This document shows, piece by piece, positions 1 through 11,494 of a stretch of DNA of 64,000 nucleotides. This DNA is from Siphonodentalium dalli (lineage: Eukaryota; Mollusca; Scaphopoda; Gadilida; Siphonodentaliidae). The notes under the pieces are model-generated. The model made no database searches. It was not told the DNA's origin and was given only the letters and a program-made list of their open reading frames with translations. Made by a program: the position numbers and the translations under genes. The stretch spans positions 215,531,982-215,595,981 of the forward strand of contig CP136063.1 in NCBI GenBank assembly GCA_032622095.1, written 5' to 3'. Positions within the stretch are counted from its first letter, which is position 1; each line of letters starts with the position of its first letter.

Positions 1-2
1 TT

Positions 3-810
3 TCTGTTATTCGGGATGTGTTCTCCGCATTCACCATAACACGTCTCATTTCTGATGAGCGCAGATACCATTCGAGATGTTCTTATTGGAAACAACTGCA
101 TATTACAAATCACATAATATGTGTTCTGTTCGTGTTGATGGCTCAACGGCCTTCACCAGTTTGTCTAAAGATGGTGCCCTGCAAAAGCATGGTATGACGT
201 GGGTCGTCTGAAGAACTGTAACAAAAATCCAGTAGCTGAAAAGGCTACCCAGGAACTGGAAACTGAAATAAAGAAGAAGACACCTGGTGGTGGTCCTATT
301 CATCCTTCATCTCTTGCTTTTGTTGTTGAGTTTCTTAACTCACGTATTCGCAATAGAGGTTTGTGTGCTCGGGAGATTCTCTTCCAGAGAGATTTGCTTA
401 CTAGCCAGCAACTGAATTTCTCAGATTCTGATATTGCCTCACAACAACACTCACTCAGGCTACAAAACCACTCTCAAAGTGCACATCCTAAAGCACCCAG
501 TTGTAGGTTTCTTATACCCACAGTTTTTTCCCCAGGGGATTTGGTTTTTGTTAAAGGTGGTGGTGACAAGCATACTGCTCGCATACAATATATCGTCAAA
601 TCATGTGATGCACATTACATTTGCATTCAGAAATTGATTGGTCACCAATTCCGCTCCAAGATTTATTACACGAATCCATCATATATTTATAAACTGCCTA
701 CACAAGCCCACGTGGGTCCTCGTCTCAATCAATCTGGCCCCGAAACTGATCCATATGCTTCAGACTCAGACACATATGATATTTGTTCTTCACCGACACC
801 TCATTCCACA
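3..810 (+). pseudogene. Ty3/gypsy-type integrase, C-terminal part, decayed
   Basis: This is the end of a retrotransposon pol gene, broken by frameshifts. Bases 3-59 in frame 3 read SVIRDVFSAFTITRLISDE, an integrase-core segment. Bases 122-195 in frame 2 continue with VRVDGSTAFTSLSKDG. From about 199 frame 1 gives GRLKNCNKNPVAEKA, where the glutamate at 238-240 fits the last acidic residue of the D,D,E triad. Residues GGGPIHPSSLAFVVEFLNSRI and the later SPGDLVFVKGGGDKHTARI match the tail of this integrase type, the latter being its small C-terminal DNA-binding domain. At least two frameshifts occur before base 200. The 5' part lies outside the window, and no LTR is visible downstream because a non-LTR tail follows directly near base 810. 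Assignment to Ty3/gypsy rests on motif recognition. Confidence 0.75.
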
Positions 811-811
811 A

Positions 812-1493
812 ACATAAGACTGCGCCATACAATCACGGAAAGAATGAAAGATGAATACATAAACACATATATTATCCACAATCCACACAGCAAATTGAGA
901 ACATACCAAAATTTCAAAACCGTATTGCGAATTGAACCCTATCTATTAAATATAAAGTCAATAATAGAACGAGAACAATTTTGTTGATTGCGAAGTAGCT
1001 CTCACGCATTGGCAATTGAAAAAGGCAGACATAAGCGGCCCCCAACACCCGCTAATGACCGAGTATGCAAATATTGTGACTTAGGATCCGTTGAAGATGA
1101 AAAACATTTCATTCTTTATTGTCAAAAATATGTCGAATTGAGAAAAGACCTATTCGAGAAACTAGCAGCGAAAAACATTATGTTCACAGAAGCCAGTGAT
1201 TTGGAGAAATTTATATATATCATGCGAAACGATGAAGAGCAATCCAGTGATGTGATCAGCTAAGCTATGAGCAACTTTTTCATAGCTCGCGAGACTATTA
1301 ACAGCTGTAGTTAGATAATACTCAATCTTTCGAACACCAACTGGCACTACTGACTTAATATCGTTCAAATATTTATTGTACATGTATATATGTATTGTGT
1401 TAAAATGTGTTTTACATTATATTGTGTCACCATTATGTATACATGCATACGGCTCTCACGGACGTCTTTATGCTAATAAATCTATCTATCTAC
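812..1493 (+). mobile_element. 3' end of a non-LTR (LINE) retrotransposon, 5'-truncated
   Basis: Only the last ~150 codons and 3' UTR of a non-LTR element remain. The protein from about 844 to 1263 parallels the C-terminus of the element at 59.2-62.1 kb: KLRTYQNFK here against KLRTYRTFK there, ALAIEKGRH against LAVEKGRH, and a Cys-Cys-His-Cys pattern CKYC...EKHFILYC against CHMC...EKHFIMEC. It carries an in-frame TGA at 985-987 and a TAA at 1261-1263, both at positions where the relative is open, so it is dead. The 3' end is AATAAATC followed by a short TATC run (1475-1493), resembling the AATAAATCATC end of the other copy. The 5' junction with the gypsy integrase lies around 800-830. Severe 5' truncation is the usual result of aborted target-primed reverse transcription. 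Confidence 0.8.
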
Positions 1494-1730
1494 AATAGAG
1501 TTATTCCACTTGTATTATATTTCTCTTTTTGAATAAATCTCATGTTCCTACATAAAACGTGCTTGAATTTCCATCTACGAAAAACGACTAATAATCACTT
1601 AGATGAAATCTTTGCTTCATGACGTATAAACAACTATCATCGTCAAGTACATGTAAAATAGATTGACTTTGGTCTTAGTTTCATTATTAATAACTCTCAA
1701 ATAAATGATTTATTACATGATCCTACACTT

Positions 1731-2260
1731 ATTCCATTCAATAAACCCATTCCATAAATTGTGATAAGCAACGTTCGTTCCGTAACAGGAAATAGTGCCA
1801 GGTGTACCAAAATGTATTATTGTTGCGCAAATGTATGTGACCTTTGACTTCCGCCGGGTTAATTTGTCGTTTGTTTTGTTTTTTTCCAACAAACTCTAAT
1901 GAATGAAGAGTTTGAAAAGTTATTTCATTGAAACTTCGCCATTAATTACGTCAAAGAGGTTTTATTTATCTATAGGACTATTTCTTTACGCGGGAAAACA
2001 ACGCATATAGTTACGTGAAACGTCATATCAGGCCCCACATAAACCGATGTTAGTTTCACGTCCCATTTGTTGATTTAAGTATGTTTTATCGAGGTTTTGG
2101 ATCATGTAATAAATATAATCTATAACTCGTCCCCAATTTATATCGGAATTCACAAAACTCGTCCAGTAAATTAGGTTTGGACCTCGCCAAAGGATCGGTC
2201 CAGACTAATTTGCTGGACTCGTTTTATAAATTCCGCTATAAACTAGGAACTCATGCATTG
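1731..2260. repeat. Dispersed repeat A, copy 1
   Basis: This shares long stretches with 6833-7265, for example TCACGTCCCATTTGT, GTTTTATCGAGGTTTTGGA and AACTCGTCCAGTAAATTAGG in the same order. Copy 1 extends further and ends in a hairpin: the segment with CGTCCAGTAAATTAGG is followed near 2190-2250 by its inverted version. No coding capacity is seen, and the class is unknown. Confidence 0.7.
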
Positions 2261-3396
2261 TAGATCCTCTATATATCGCATGTCAAACCATTGTTGTGTA
2301 TCACTACTTTTACATTGATGTAAACAGTGGAATTGCCGATAACAGTCAAATTGGTCCAATAAGATACCAAAGTTTATTCAAAACTTTACGGATAACAATG
2401 GAAAAGGTCAAAGCATTGAAAAATATTCTGAAATTCATTTTCAGACTCAAATATTTGGACATACTACGATTATCGATGTTTGTTGACAAATCACTGTAGC
2501 AATTATGATTACATTTACAATAGTTTCAACACGCGAAATTTCGTTATTTGAGAATTATCAATAATGAATATAATAAGAATAATAATAGTGGTGATGTTTT
2601 CACAGACTTTAATATGTTTTGCACATTTACCCACCACGAGTTGGTCCCTTTAATAACACTGTATAGTGTTTCTCAGATACGACAGGCCATATGATCGGTA
2701 GCTCGACCATTTGGCCTTTAAATGGGCATGGCTCATTTGAACCTAAAAATTATATATCGTAATTTAGTAGTAAGTAGTAGGAAATACAGGCTGATAAATA
2801 TTCGAAATATCGGTATATCGACCTTATATATACATGCTCCGAAATATCAGTGTATCGACCTTACTCATAGCAATTGTCCTACTGTTTTCACACATATATC
2901 AGACTTGTATATAATAATCATTTAATTTATATATATATCGTATTCCACAATAAATTAGTTCAATGCGCTTTATGTGCATGATTATATCCCCTGTCATAGG
3001 GTATTTATTACCCATATTCTCACTTAGGAGGAAGCAATCCGATCAGATGATAAGCGGATCAGAATCACTGACAATTTCCATCCACTGCCGATTGGGTACT
3101 CGGTTAACGGGCGAGTCCCCCCCCCCCCCTCCCCCTACATGACAAATGTAGTATGTGATCGCTTATCGAATTAGGCAACGTTCAATGGCAGAGAGATATA
3201 ACTCTAGATAGGAAAATGCCAGAAAAATCACAGAAACAAACACTTCCGTCAAAGCATTCCTGGTGGACGGACGAAGAATCAACTTATTTGAAAGCTCTCC
3301 CTGTGGCCAACATTTCATTGAAATCCTATATATACCTATATCTGCTCGGAAGGACGCTTGGAAAGACGGTGGGTGGACATGAACACATGTAAACCA
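2261..3396. other. Intergenic, no gene seen
   Basis: AT-rich sequence without a credible exon or RNA gene. It holds short local repeats (CGAAATATC...GTATCGACCTTA twice at 2795-2865) and a C-rich tract at 3118-3135. Confidence 0.5.
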
Positions 3397-3770
3397 GTGT
3401 AATCGCCATTCACTTCGTTCATGGGGCTATAATAAATCTTGATGCATGGGTTCGAAACATCTTATCAAGGACATTGTATTAACCCTTTCATGACAGGAGC
3501 TGCGATGTTGAAGCATTAAACATCCTGTGTCAGTTCATGCTCTAGGGATCCTCGCATATATACGAGAATGTACGGACTACAATGTCATGGTAAATATTGT
3601 TAGGCCAATGCATTATCGTATATATGCGAGGCTCCCTGTTGGAGAATCGCATATAGAAGAGAATGCATTGGCACAGGGTTTTCGCAAAATTCAGGAGGCT
3701 CCAGTCATGGAACGGTCAAAGGGTAAACTGTACGATTTCATGTCTGTTCTCCTTGTATTATTTTGATATG
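3397..3770. repeat. Dispersed repeat containing a TTAA-type MITE; twin of 63637-64000
   Basis: The segment from GTGTAATCGCCATTCACTTC to CTCCTTGTATTATT recurs at the end of the window in the same order. Inside it, 3479-3726 begins TTAACCCTTTCATGACAGG and ends near GTCAAAGGGTAA, a degraded inverted copy of the start. This terminal pattern (TTAA then CCCTTT) is like piggyBac-type elements. The interior has palindromic motifs around GCATATATACGAG and CCAATGCATT found in other elements here. No transposase is present. Confidence 0.7.
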
Positions 3771-4440
3771 TTCTCGTTTATTCGCTAACATTGGCTTATG
3801 TAATTTGGTATCAAAATGAACAGGGCACGTATCTTTTAAATTAAAGCTATTCGTAATGTTCAAGCCTAAAATAAGCGCAGTAATATGTTGTTTTTGTCAC
3901 GTTCCTGTGAACAAATAGGCCGATGATTGCATGTACCTTAAATAATTATGCACTGACTTTGTATGTCTCAGGAAGATTTGCTGAAGTCGCAAAAAAATGT
4001 CAACTGCGTTCAATGTTCTGTACAGGAATTAGACGAACGATCTTTGTTATTACCATGTAAAACAAGACATAACACCGTTACTATTACTGCCAGGAGAAAT
4101 ATTAATTGGTCCTTCTTGTCTGAGAATGAGAAGATGATTCTCGTGACTTACATATTAATGTATTGCAGTCTTTTCATCTTAGGAACATCATTCCGACTAC
4201 ATGTTAAATTTTAGGAATGATGATTGAATATTACCAGTCGCTTTTTTTTCAAGCTAAACGGCTAGTTCACAAAACACACGATGCACGAGTAACAACTCTA
4301 TCTCCATAAAACACGCGGTGCACGAGGGACAACCCTATCTTCAATGTATTTAGTCCGCCGTTCAAGTATCACATGGTCTAATCGATTGATTGTGCAGACG
4401 AACGATCACAGAGCCAGGAAGCAACGTCACTAGTGTAATC
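3771..4440. other. Intergenic, no gene seen
   Basis: Open frames here are short and unlike any family I recognise. Two imperfect repeats of ACACACGATGCACGAG type occur at 4276-4330. Confidence 0.5.
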
Positions 4441-5500
4441 TATCTTTCGGATGGTCCCAAACCACACATCGTGCGTTCCAGTCCACACATGTAGTGTAAC
4501 AAACAGTCTAACGGGTTGTGTCTGAAACCGCCCAATATGAATGTCCCACACTGTCCAACGACTGCTTCAAAGCACTCGCTTCACCAACTACCCATTGTGC
4601 GTTCTAATCCACACTATAAGTGCCCCAGGCCATCCATCGAGATTTCTAAACCGCCCTATGTGTGTCCTAATCATCCATTCCGGTGTCCCAAACGACACCA
4701 GTGTACCAAACAACCAAGCGACTATACCACAAGCTGCCTAACGAGTGTACCAAACCACCAGCTGGTGTCCCAAACCACACAGCGAGTGTTTAAAACCACT
4801 CATATGTGTCCCAAATCATCCAACCGGTGTCGCAAACTACACGTCGGGTGTCCCAAACCATCCTATATAAGTATCCCAAACCACACAACGAGTGTTCAAC
4901 TAGTCCCTAAAACCACCCGTTGATTTTCTAAAACAATCTAATGAGTGTACTAACCACACCAGTGTACAAAGCTATCCATCGAGTATCCCAAATGATAAAC
5001 CGAGTGTCCCATGCAAACTATCAAATGAGTTCCAAAAAACATCCAATGAGTGTCCCATGGGTCAGTAAACTCGTTGGATGGTAAAGAAGACTTAATTGGA
5101 AGATCATCTGGGACACTCATTGGATGGTTTGGAGCAATATGTATAAGATTTGAGTCTCTACTCGGATGTTTTTAGACATTCGTTGTGGTTTAAATTGTTC
5201 GTAGTGTGTTTTGGCATCACTTGGTTGGTTTGGGGAACCCCTTGGTTGGTTTGGGGACACTCAATATGTGGTTTGTGGACACCCATTTGATGGCTTGTGA
5301 CCATAGTTGGATGAATGGGACACACTTTGGTGGTTTGGAATACTAGTTGGATAGATTTAGACCATATAGCTGGGTAGTTTGGAAAATGGGACATCCGTTG
5401 TTTGGCATAGGCCACTCTTTGTATGATTTGATGCACCCGTTGGACAGATAGATTGCACACTCATTGGTTGGTTTGTAACACTCGTTATGGCTTAAATTTG
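4441..5500. repeat. Degenerate GTGTCCCAAACCA satellite in two inverted halves
   Basis: From about 4450 to 5060 the plus strand repeats variants of TGTCCCAAACCACCC / ACGAGTGT, spaced roughly 18-36 bases and strongly diverged. From about 5090 to 5490 the same motif appears reverse-complemented (GGTTTGGGGACACTC, GGATGGTTTGG). The switch lies near 5045-5125, where CAATGAGTGTCCCA and TGGGACACTCATTGG face each other. Apparent Cys/Pro-rich open frames are by-products of the array. Confidence 0.75.
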
Positions 5501-6832
5501 GACTCGGTCGAAATCAAGGTATTTCATTTAATAATAGTTTTCGTATAAATGGACACAATTTGGTGACATTTAGCGAAAACTGCGAAATATTGACTTTGGT
5601 TGACATTTTGTCCGCTAATTTGGATAGTGATGGCTTCATTTCTACTCAAGTGTGCACGGCGGTCCATATACCTGACACCTGTACTTTGTCTATACTAAGT
5701 AATCTCGTGTGCTCTATTCTGGAAGGAGAGGGTACATGGTAATGACTCAGTAATGCATCCACGAAAATCCCAGTTTTAATCATTGATTTTATTGCACTGC
5801 AACGAATTTGAATTGCTCATTGTATATTTCTCAACGAATATCTCTCTATTGACTAAATTGATAAGCTAAATATCGTATGGACATGCAGCGCTGCAATTTT
5901 TTCTCCATTGGGTTGAAGGTCAGCGTTCCTGAATGCTTTACTCTGTAACTGGCCATCGTAAGATATTAATTTGATGCGTGGAATAATACTCTTTCCAAAG
6001 ATGTATTATAATATCCGATCTGTAGTATAGTGTTCTTTCAAACAGAGTTGAAATGGGAACATTTGTTCGAATCGTCACGAAAAATAATTCGTTCATTGTA
6101 AAACGAGTCACTCGGCGTTTGACTATCTATGAACGTTTGGTGTTGTATTGCATGAAACACTCCACAGTAGTCGACAAAAACGTCGTTAAATTTGCAGGGG
6201 TGATTAGAAATAGGGCGAAAATCCATACTTGGTGCCACTTTTTGCTGTGCATGTGAAAGACGGATTCGGAATCAGTGTTAATTTTGATGTAAGAACATGC
6301 ATGTCCCAACAATTCCTTTTTATGGCGACACGTCCCTCCATCCACACCTATACTCACTCACTTGGAATCTGGTGGTGAAGTCAGGCGGCGTTACAGATAT
6401 TAGCGCAATAGATTTTCACCGAAGCGCAAATATGTGTGATTCAATGCAAATAAGGAAAAAGTGTCAAAAAGGTCTCTCATATTATCAGTTGATGGGGACC
6501 ATTCATTCTTGAAGGGGAAAAGTGATCACCTTTAAAGAGGTAAATCCACTTTACTATTGTGGTTGAGTTTTGTTTGTCTTGTGTTAACTGTGGTTATACC
6601 ACAACCATGTGGATGGTGTATACAGTACGTAAAGAGTGTGCGATAGGAACAACACTCAACACCGTGGCGATTTTTTCTGGGAGAGTGATTCACGGTGACT
6701 CACTCACCACAGAAAGCTATTGCGCTATGGTAAAATCAACATAGGGTGGCAATTTTACCCAAACCTTACAATATACGACTACCATGCACAACACACCGCG
6801 AATGTTCTATTTATAACATTGATCATATTCGT
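5501..6832. other. Intergenic, no gene seen
   Basis: Ordinary AT-rich sequence. Overlapping short open frames on both strands at 6038-6512 show no recognisable domain or splice pattern. Confidence 0.45.
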
Positions 6833-7265
6833 ATTTCGTTCAATAAACCCATTCTATAAATTGTGATATGAAACGTTCGTTGCATAACAGGAAATAGTAT
6901 CAGGTGATCTTTGACTTCCGGTTTGTCGTCTGCTTACATTCAGTACGCTATGTCTCAAAATCATATGGCTTCCAATATGTTTCCAAAACACTCTAATGAA
7001 TGAAGAGTTTGAAAAGTAATACGCCATTAAATACGTCACAGATAGTCTTTATTTACCTGGGATTATTTTTTTACGCGGGCACACAACGCATAGTTACATA
7101 TGAAAAGTCATCACAGGTCTGATAGAAGCCGGTGTTAGTTTCACGTCCCATTTGTGGATTTAACTATGTTTTATCGAGGTTTTGGACCATGTAATAAATA
7201 GAATATACAACTCGTCCCCAGTTTATAACTGAATTTACAAAACTCGTCCAGTAAATTAGGTCTAG
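6833..7265. repeat. Dispersed repeat A, copy 2
   Basis: Diverged copy of 1731-2260 in the same orientation with small indels. It breaks off after AACTCGTCCAGTAAATTAGG and so lacks the hairpin end of copy 1. Confidence 0.7.
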
Positions 7266-7631
7266 ACCGAGCCTGTGGCAACGGGAATAGCACTATATGG
7301 GTCTACACTTGCACAAATTGTTATTATCGCTGTCATTAAAACCCAGCTCCTTGTTCTACCTCGACATTCCGAGTTCGTGTCAAAAATATGTTATGCATGT
7401 ACATGTACTTACACAAAATCCAGATATGTACATGTATGTGCGACCTACATTTGCATTCCGAGCATGCTTATCAACAAAGTACACAATCTCTAATAACACG
7501 ATCCGTGTCAAGAGGTGTGGTTTTCTTCTCAGTCGAGGACTATTTTGTATACAGAAAAACGTCCTTAGATGTCTCATTTATCGGATGTGTTCATCGGTAT
7601 GAAACTATAGTTCATCCTTGTATATTTCAAA
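7266..7631. other. Intergenic, no gene seen
   Basis: Overlapping short frames with repeated TGTACATGTA-type words; no supported gene. Confidence 0.4.
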
Positions 7632-7750
7632 ACTGTGTTTAAGTCAGTTAATGGACTCGCGATTCGGAAAGTATAGAAGATCTCGGCCTTCGGGATCGAC
7701 CTTCTATTTTCCGAATGTCCAGTCTCTCGTTCATTAACCCTGACTTAAAA
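7632..7750. repeat. Short foldback element, copy 1
   Basis: Starts CTGTGTTTAAGTCAGTTAAT, continues GGACTCGCGATTCGG, and ends with the inverted pattern CATTAACCCTGACTTAA. Inner arms TAGAAGATCTCGGCC and GATCGACCTTCTA also pair. A related copy is at 21658-21786. Probably a MITE remnant; class unknown. Confidence 0.65.
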
Positions 7751-8849
7751 GCTTGAATACGTTAAGACACGACAATTATGAATATTTAGTTAATACTGTT
7801 ATAAAATAAATCGAAATGACGTATCTACAATCCCCACAAATTGCTAATTATCAAAGGCCCACTTAATTGTATTTTAACTTATTCGATGTAATAAACTGTG
7901 AATATGTTGTTTTTGTTGAGATATCGACATCTGTGCATTGCCCAAGTTTCTGAACAGTCTATTATTTTCAACTGAAGGGGACTAACTATATATATATATG
8001 GATATTCCCTTCCATTGAAAGTAAAATATAGTTTAATTTCTGTTATTATGGGAGTCATAACGGGGAAATGGTTTTACGATTTGAGCCATTTTTTTATTAC
8101 TCTTTGGGCATCTTCTGAGACACAGACGTTTCAAACGGTGATGAATTATAGTATTTTAAGGCAGATCACCGCGAAAAACAAAATCACCGTGAACCCCGGT
8201 GATCCACGGTGAGCTCAGTGGGGTCCCACGTCGTTAAGTGTTTTGCTTATCATACACTCTTTACTCACTGTATGTCACGAGCTTCAGTTCCACTATGGCG
8301 AACAAGGATGGAAATTATAATTGTCCATTGACGGAAACCAAATCGTATATGACAATTTATATTGTTTTTACAACAGTAGATACGCGCGATGTACCATATA
8401 GCACTATTTAAACTGAAATATCGATAAACGTAACAATCGTTAACCAGTTTTACTCTGCAGTCATTGTTCCTGAATAAGGCGCTTCAAAATCGATTCCACG
8501 AGAGTCTTGTGTGGGCAGTATAGTGGTGATGGTTATTATAGTAACCAGTTAAACAGGTCGATATATGAAACAAATTCCGTTGAGCGTTGACCGCGTTTTA
8601 GTGAATGAGGTATAGATGAATTGTCATGCAGTGACGTGAGTACGCATACACTCTATATATTCTGGAGTTTTAAATTTGTTTTTGACAGAAACACACCCGT
8701 GTAAGTATACGTAGAATCATTTTATCACTTTGAAATTTACCATCAGATCATAGAAATCTCCAATCGATCACAGAACATCGAGTTATTATAGTTTATTGCG
8801 TGATTGTATATTTCCCTTCCACGGCTGGAGAATCTTGAAATTTTATGAA
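7751..8849. other. Intergenic, no gene seen
   Basis: AT-rich, with a short TA run at 7988-8000 and GTGAACCCCGGTGATCCACGGTG near 8190-8212. No gene supported. Confidence 0.45.
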
Positions 8850-8989
8850 AACCATGTGCCATTGCATGCATTCTCTTATAGATGGGGGTCTCCCACATAT
8901 AGGGAGCCTCGCATGTATAAGATAATACATTGGCCTATAGCATGATCTTGAATGCTACACCAGCGCAGCTCCCGTCTTAAAAGAGTTAA
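8850..8989 (-). mobile_element. TTAA-type MITE fragment
   Basis: On the minus strand it starts TTAACTCTTTTAAGACGGG and AGCTGCGC, a diverged version of the TTAACCCTTTCATGAC start seen at 3479, then carries the CCAATGTATTATCTTATAC and GCATGCATTCTCTTATA words common to this family. The other terminus is missing. Confidence 0.6.
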
Positions 8990-9097
8990 AGATGAACGGT
9001 TCGAGTTGACACCAAAATTTCCAAGCAAACGATAATTAAAATATATTTCAAAGTCAATCCGGATAATTTTTATGGCACATCGCAAAACAAAAACTAT

Positions 9098-9592
9098 CCA
9101 CCAGTTTTACGTTGAAAACGACTACAAAAGACCATAATATTATGTAAAAAATCTAGCGCTCTTTATCATCTACTGGTTTTGCGAAACGAAAGCATGGACG
9201 CTCTTTATTAGACACGCGAGCATTGGTAATTTCCGTACGCTAACAATATCTAACAACGAGTTAAAGCTTCTATTCCTCTTTTGAGAGTCGATATACATAG
9301 CCAACAAAAAGTCATTTTAACCCTTCTTTGCTAAATACTCATTGGTGGCTAATTCTCTCAGGAACCGCCAACTCTGTGTTTTCTGTGCCCTAAAATAACT
9401 AGATCGGATCCATAGGAATAGTATAGTAGAATGTTTTGATAGTCAGCTAACGACTTTTAGAAGAGGAAGTTTTAACACGTTTTGAATTTTTGTCAGACAA
9501 GCAAAATTTCCAATGATCGCCTCTTATAAAGAGTGGCAGACAATAAAGAGCGTTCTCAATTATGAGCTCTTGTGGTTGTTTTCAACGTATTG
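9098..9592. mobile_element. Candidate foldback element with imperfect terminal inverted repeats
   Basis: The left end TTACGTTGAAAACGACTACA pairs with the right end TTGTGGTTGTTTTCAACGTA in inverted orientation. Further in, GCGCTCTTTATCATCTACTG faces CAGACAATAAAGAGCG. No coding sequence lies between. Class and target duplication are not established. Confidence 0.5.
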
Positions 9593-9639
9593 CTTATATA
9601 TGTCTAATTTTTGTGGATTTTTGCGATACATGTGCACTC

Positions 9640-9960
9640 GATCCTTACGATGTTATACGCCACCATAGGAAACATGTTTAAACTGTTAGGCCCTGGCAGC
9701 GCCAACAAGATCTAATATTCCTAGCTTGATATCCGTTCTCCGTTTGTTGGCACCGATAACATTGTTAAAAAAATAACTTCCATTCTGTATATAAAACGTA
9801 GTTTATACCGAATAACGGATTTGTCTGATATATTTTACAACACCACAAGTGAGAAACTTCAGTCTGACATAAGTCAAATTAACTTACTGGACGCTCTTTA
9901 AAATACTTCCTCGGAAGAAACGCTTTTAAAAACGATTTTTACTGAAATTCTCTACTACGG
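9640..9960. repeat. Dispersed repeat B, copy 1 (uninterrupted)
   Basis: GATGTTATACGCCACCAT, TGTTTAAACTGTTAGGC, GGCAGCGCCA and TAACATTGTTAA occur here in the same order as at 11495-11633. After that point TTTTCCTGATATATTTTACA-like sequence (here TTGTCTGATATATTTTACAA) resumes in both copies. The second copy is split by a TTAA element at exactly the TTAA found here at 9765-9768. Confidence 0.75.
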
Positions 9961-10065
9961 AAAAGAAATGAAAGTATAATCTAGGCACAGAAAGATGTTT
10001 TTTTTTTTTTATTAAATACCACCCAAAATATGTTAATTATCTGGTTTAATGATGCACAACTTGGA

Positions 10066-10286
10066 ATATGACCGGGGTACTCACAAGTCAGAGCAACATT
10101 TATACATGAATAGGACCGGGGTACTCACAAGTCAGAGCAACATTTATGCATGAATAGGACCGGGGTACTCACAAGTCAGAGTAACATTTATACATGAATA
10201 GGACCGGGGTACTCACAAGTCAGAGCAACATTTATACATGAATAGGACCGGGGTACTCACAAGTCAGAGCAACATTTATACATGAT
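10066..10286. repeat. 44-bp minisatellite, about five copies
   Basis: Near-identical units containing GACCGGGGTACTCACAAGTC then AGAGCAACATTTATACATGA follow head to tail with only one or two substitutions. The homogeneity suggests recent expansion. Confidence 0.95.
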
Positions 10287-11494
10287 TGTTTCATGCAAAT
10301 GTGTACATAGAAACAATTATAAGTGTAATATTAAAATTGACAGAGGGTGTTGACAAACTGACCATACTGCTCCACCGGAAAATTTGTATAAATTCAGAAT
10401 TAAAAAGAAAAGAATATGCGCTCCTCAGTCAAGCTGCACACATGCTTCCATGTGTAACTATATCCCCTGTTATATAGGATATTGTATAACCTGCTACTGG
10501 TATACTTTTGTTTTCAATTAAACTTCGTAATACTTATATGGTGGGATACTTCTCAGCGTTATAGACCAGCTATTAAAGGTCCTGCAATGAGTTAGTTTTC
10601 AGGCACTATGCCAACTGGAGGAATGTAGCATTCTACTAACATCACCGAAAATCTGAAGCAAATCGACGGTACCACTCCATAGAAAACATCGTCTGAACTA
10701 CGCTAAATTGTAAATATTTACTACTCGAATTGGGACGCAACTATCGGCGATAATCTAACGAAAACGATTTCGCCATCGACAGTCACTGCATTTAATTAAT
10801 ATATAAGAATGACGGTGTTTGTTGTCAATTTAGATAAAATATTTGTTAACATAACTTCTTTGAACAAGATTATTCTCCGTTTCTATTTGATCACCCTACC
10901 GGAGTGTTTCACATCACTCTAAGGGCGTGGCCAGAGAGTTTCCGTTGGGGTGTACAACTTAGAATGTTCAACTATATATACTCTCAGGACCCAAGTACGG
11001 GAAAGTGTGTGTCCAACTGATACCTCAACATTTCAAACTGTTGGAAATGATTTAACCTGGTCGACACCCCCTATATAAGTGGTTAGGAAGTGTCAAACTG
11101 ATTGCTATTTAGTCCAAAATGTCGACCCGAAGTATGGATATATTCGACTGTTGATCTAAAAGAAACATATATCGCACAATAAACATGGTCTACTGGTAAG
11201 AAAATCAAACTGTCAGATAAATGTTAACGTGTTTCCAACTGATGAGGTGTAAGGTATATGTAATTACATACTTTTGATATATTTGACACCATAGTTGTGG
11301 AGTTAACACCCGCATAACATTGTGAGGGGGAAATCTGATTTATATTGACCTTACACACATATAAATTGAAAAAAATTCAAAATGATTCCATCGGGGTATT
11401 TTTTGTGTGTGTATGTCCAATACAAACAATATGCATTGAAAAGCACTATGTGTTACTGGTGGGGTCAAACAAAGAACATACAGTCCACCCGATC
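10287..11494. other. Intergenic, no gene seen
   Basis: No exon, RNA gene or element recognised. The open frame at 10286-10477 has no family resemblance. Confidence 0.45.

Noticed and set aside
4516-4923. Cys/Pro-rich secreted-peptide candidate
   Set aside because: Encoded by the degenerate GTGTCCCAAACCA array, with no signal peptide or stable repeat register.
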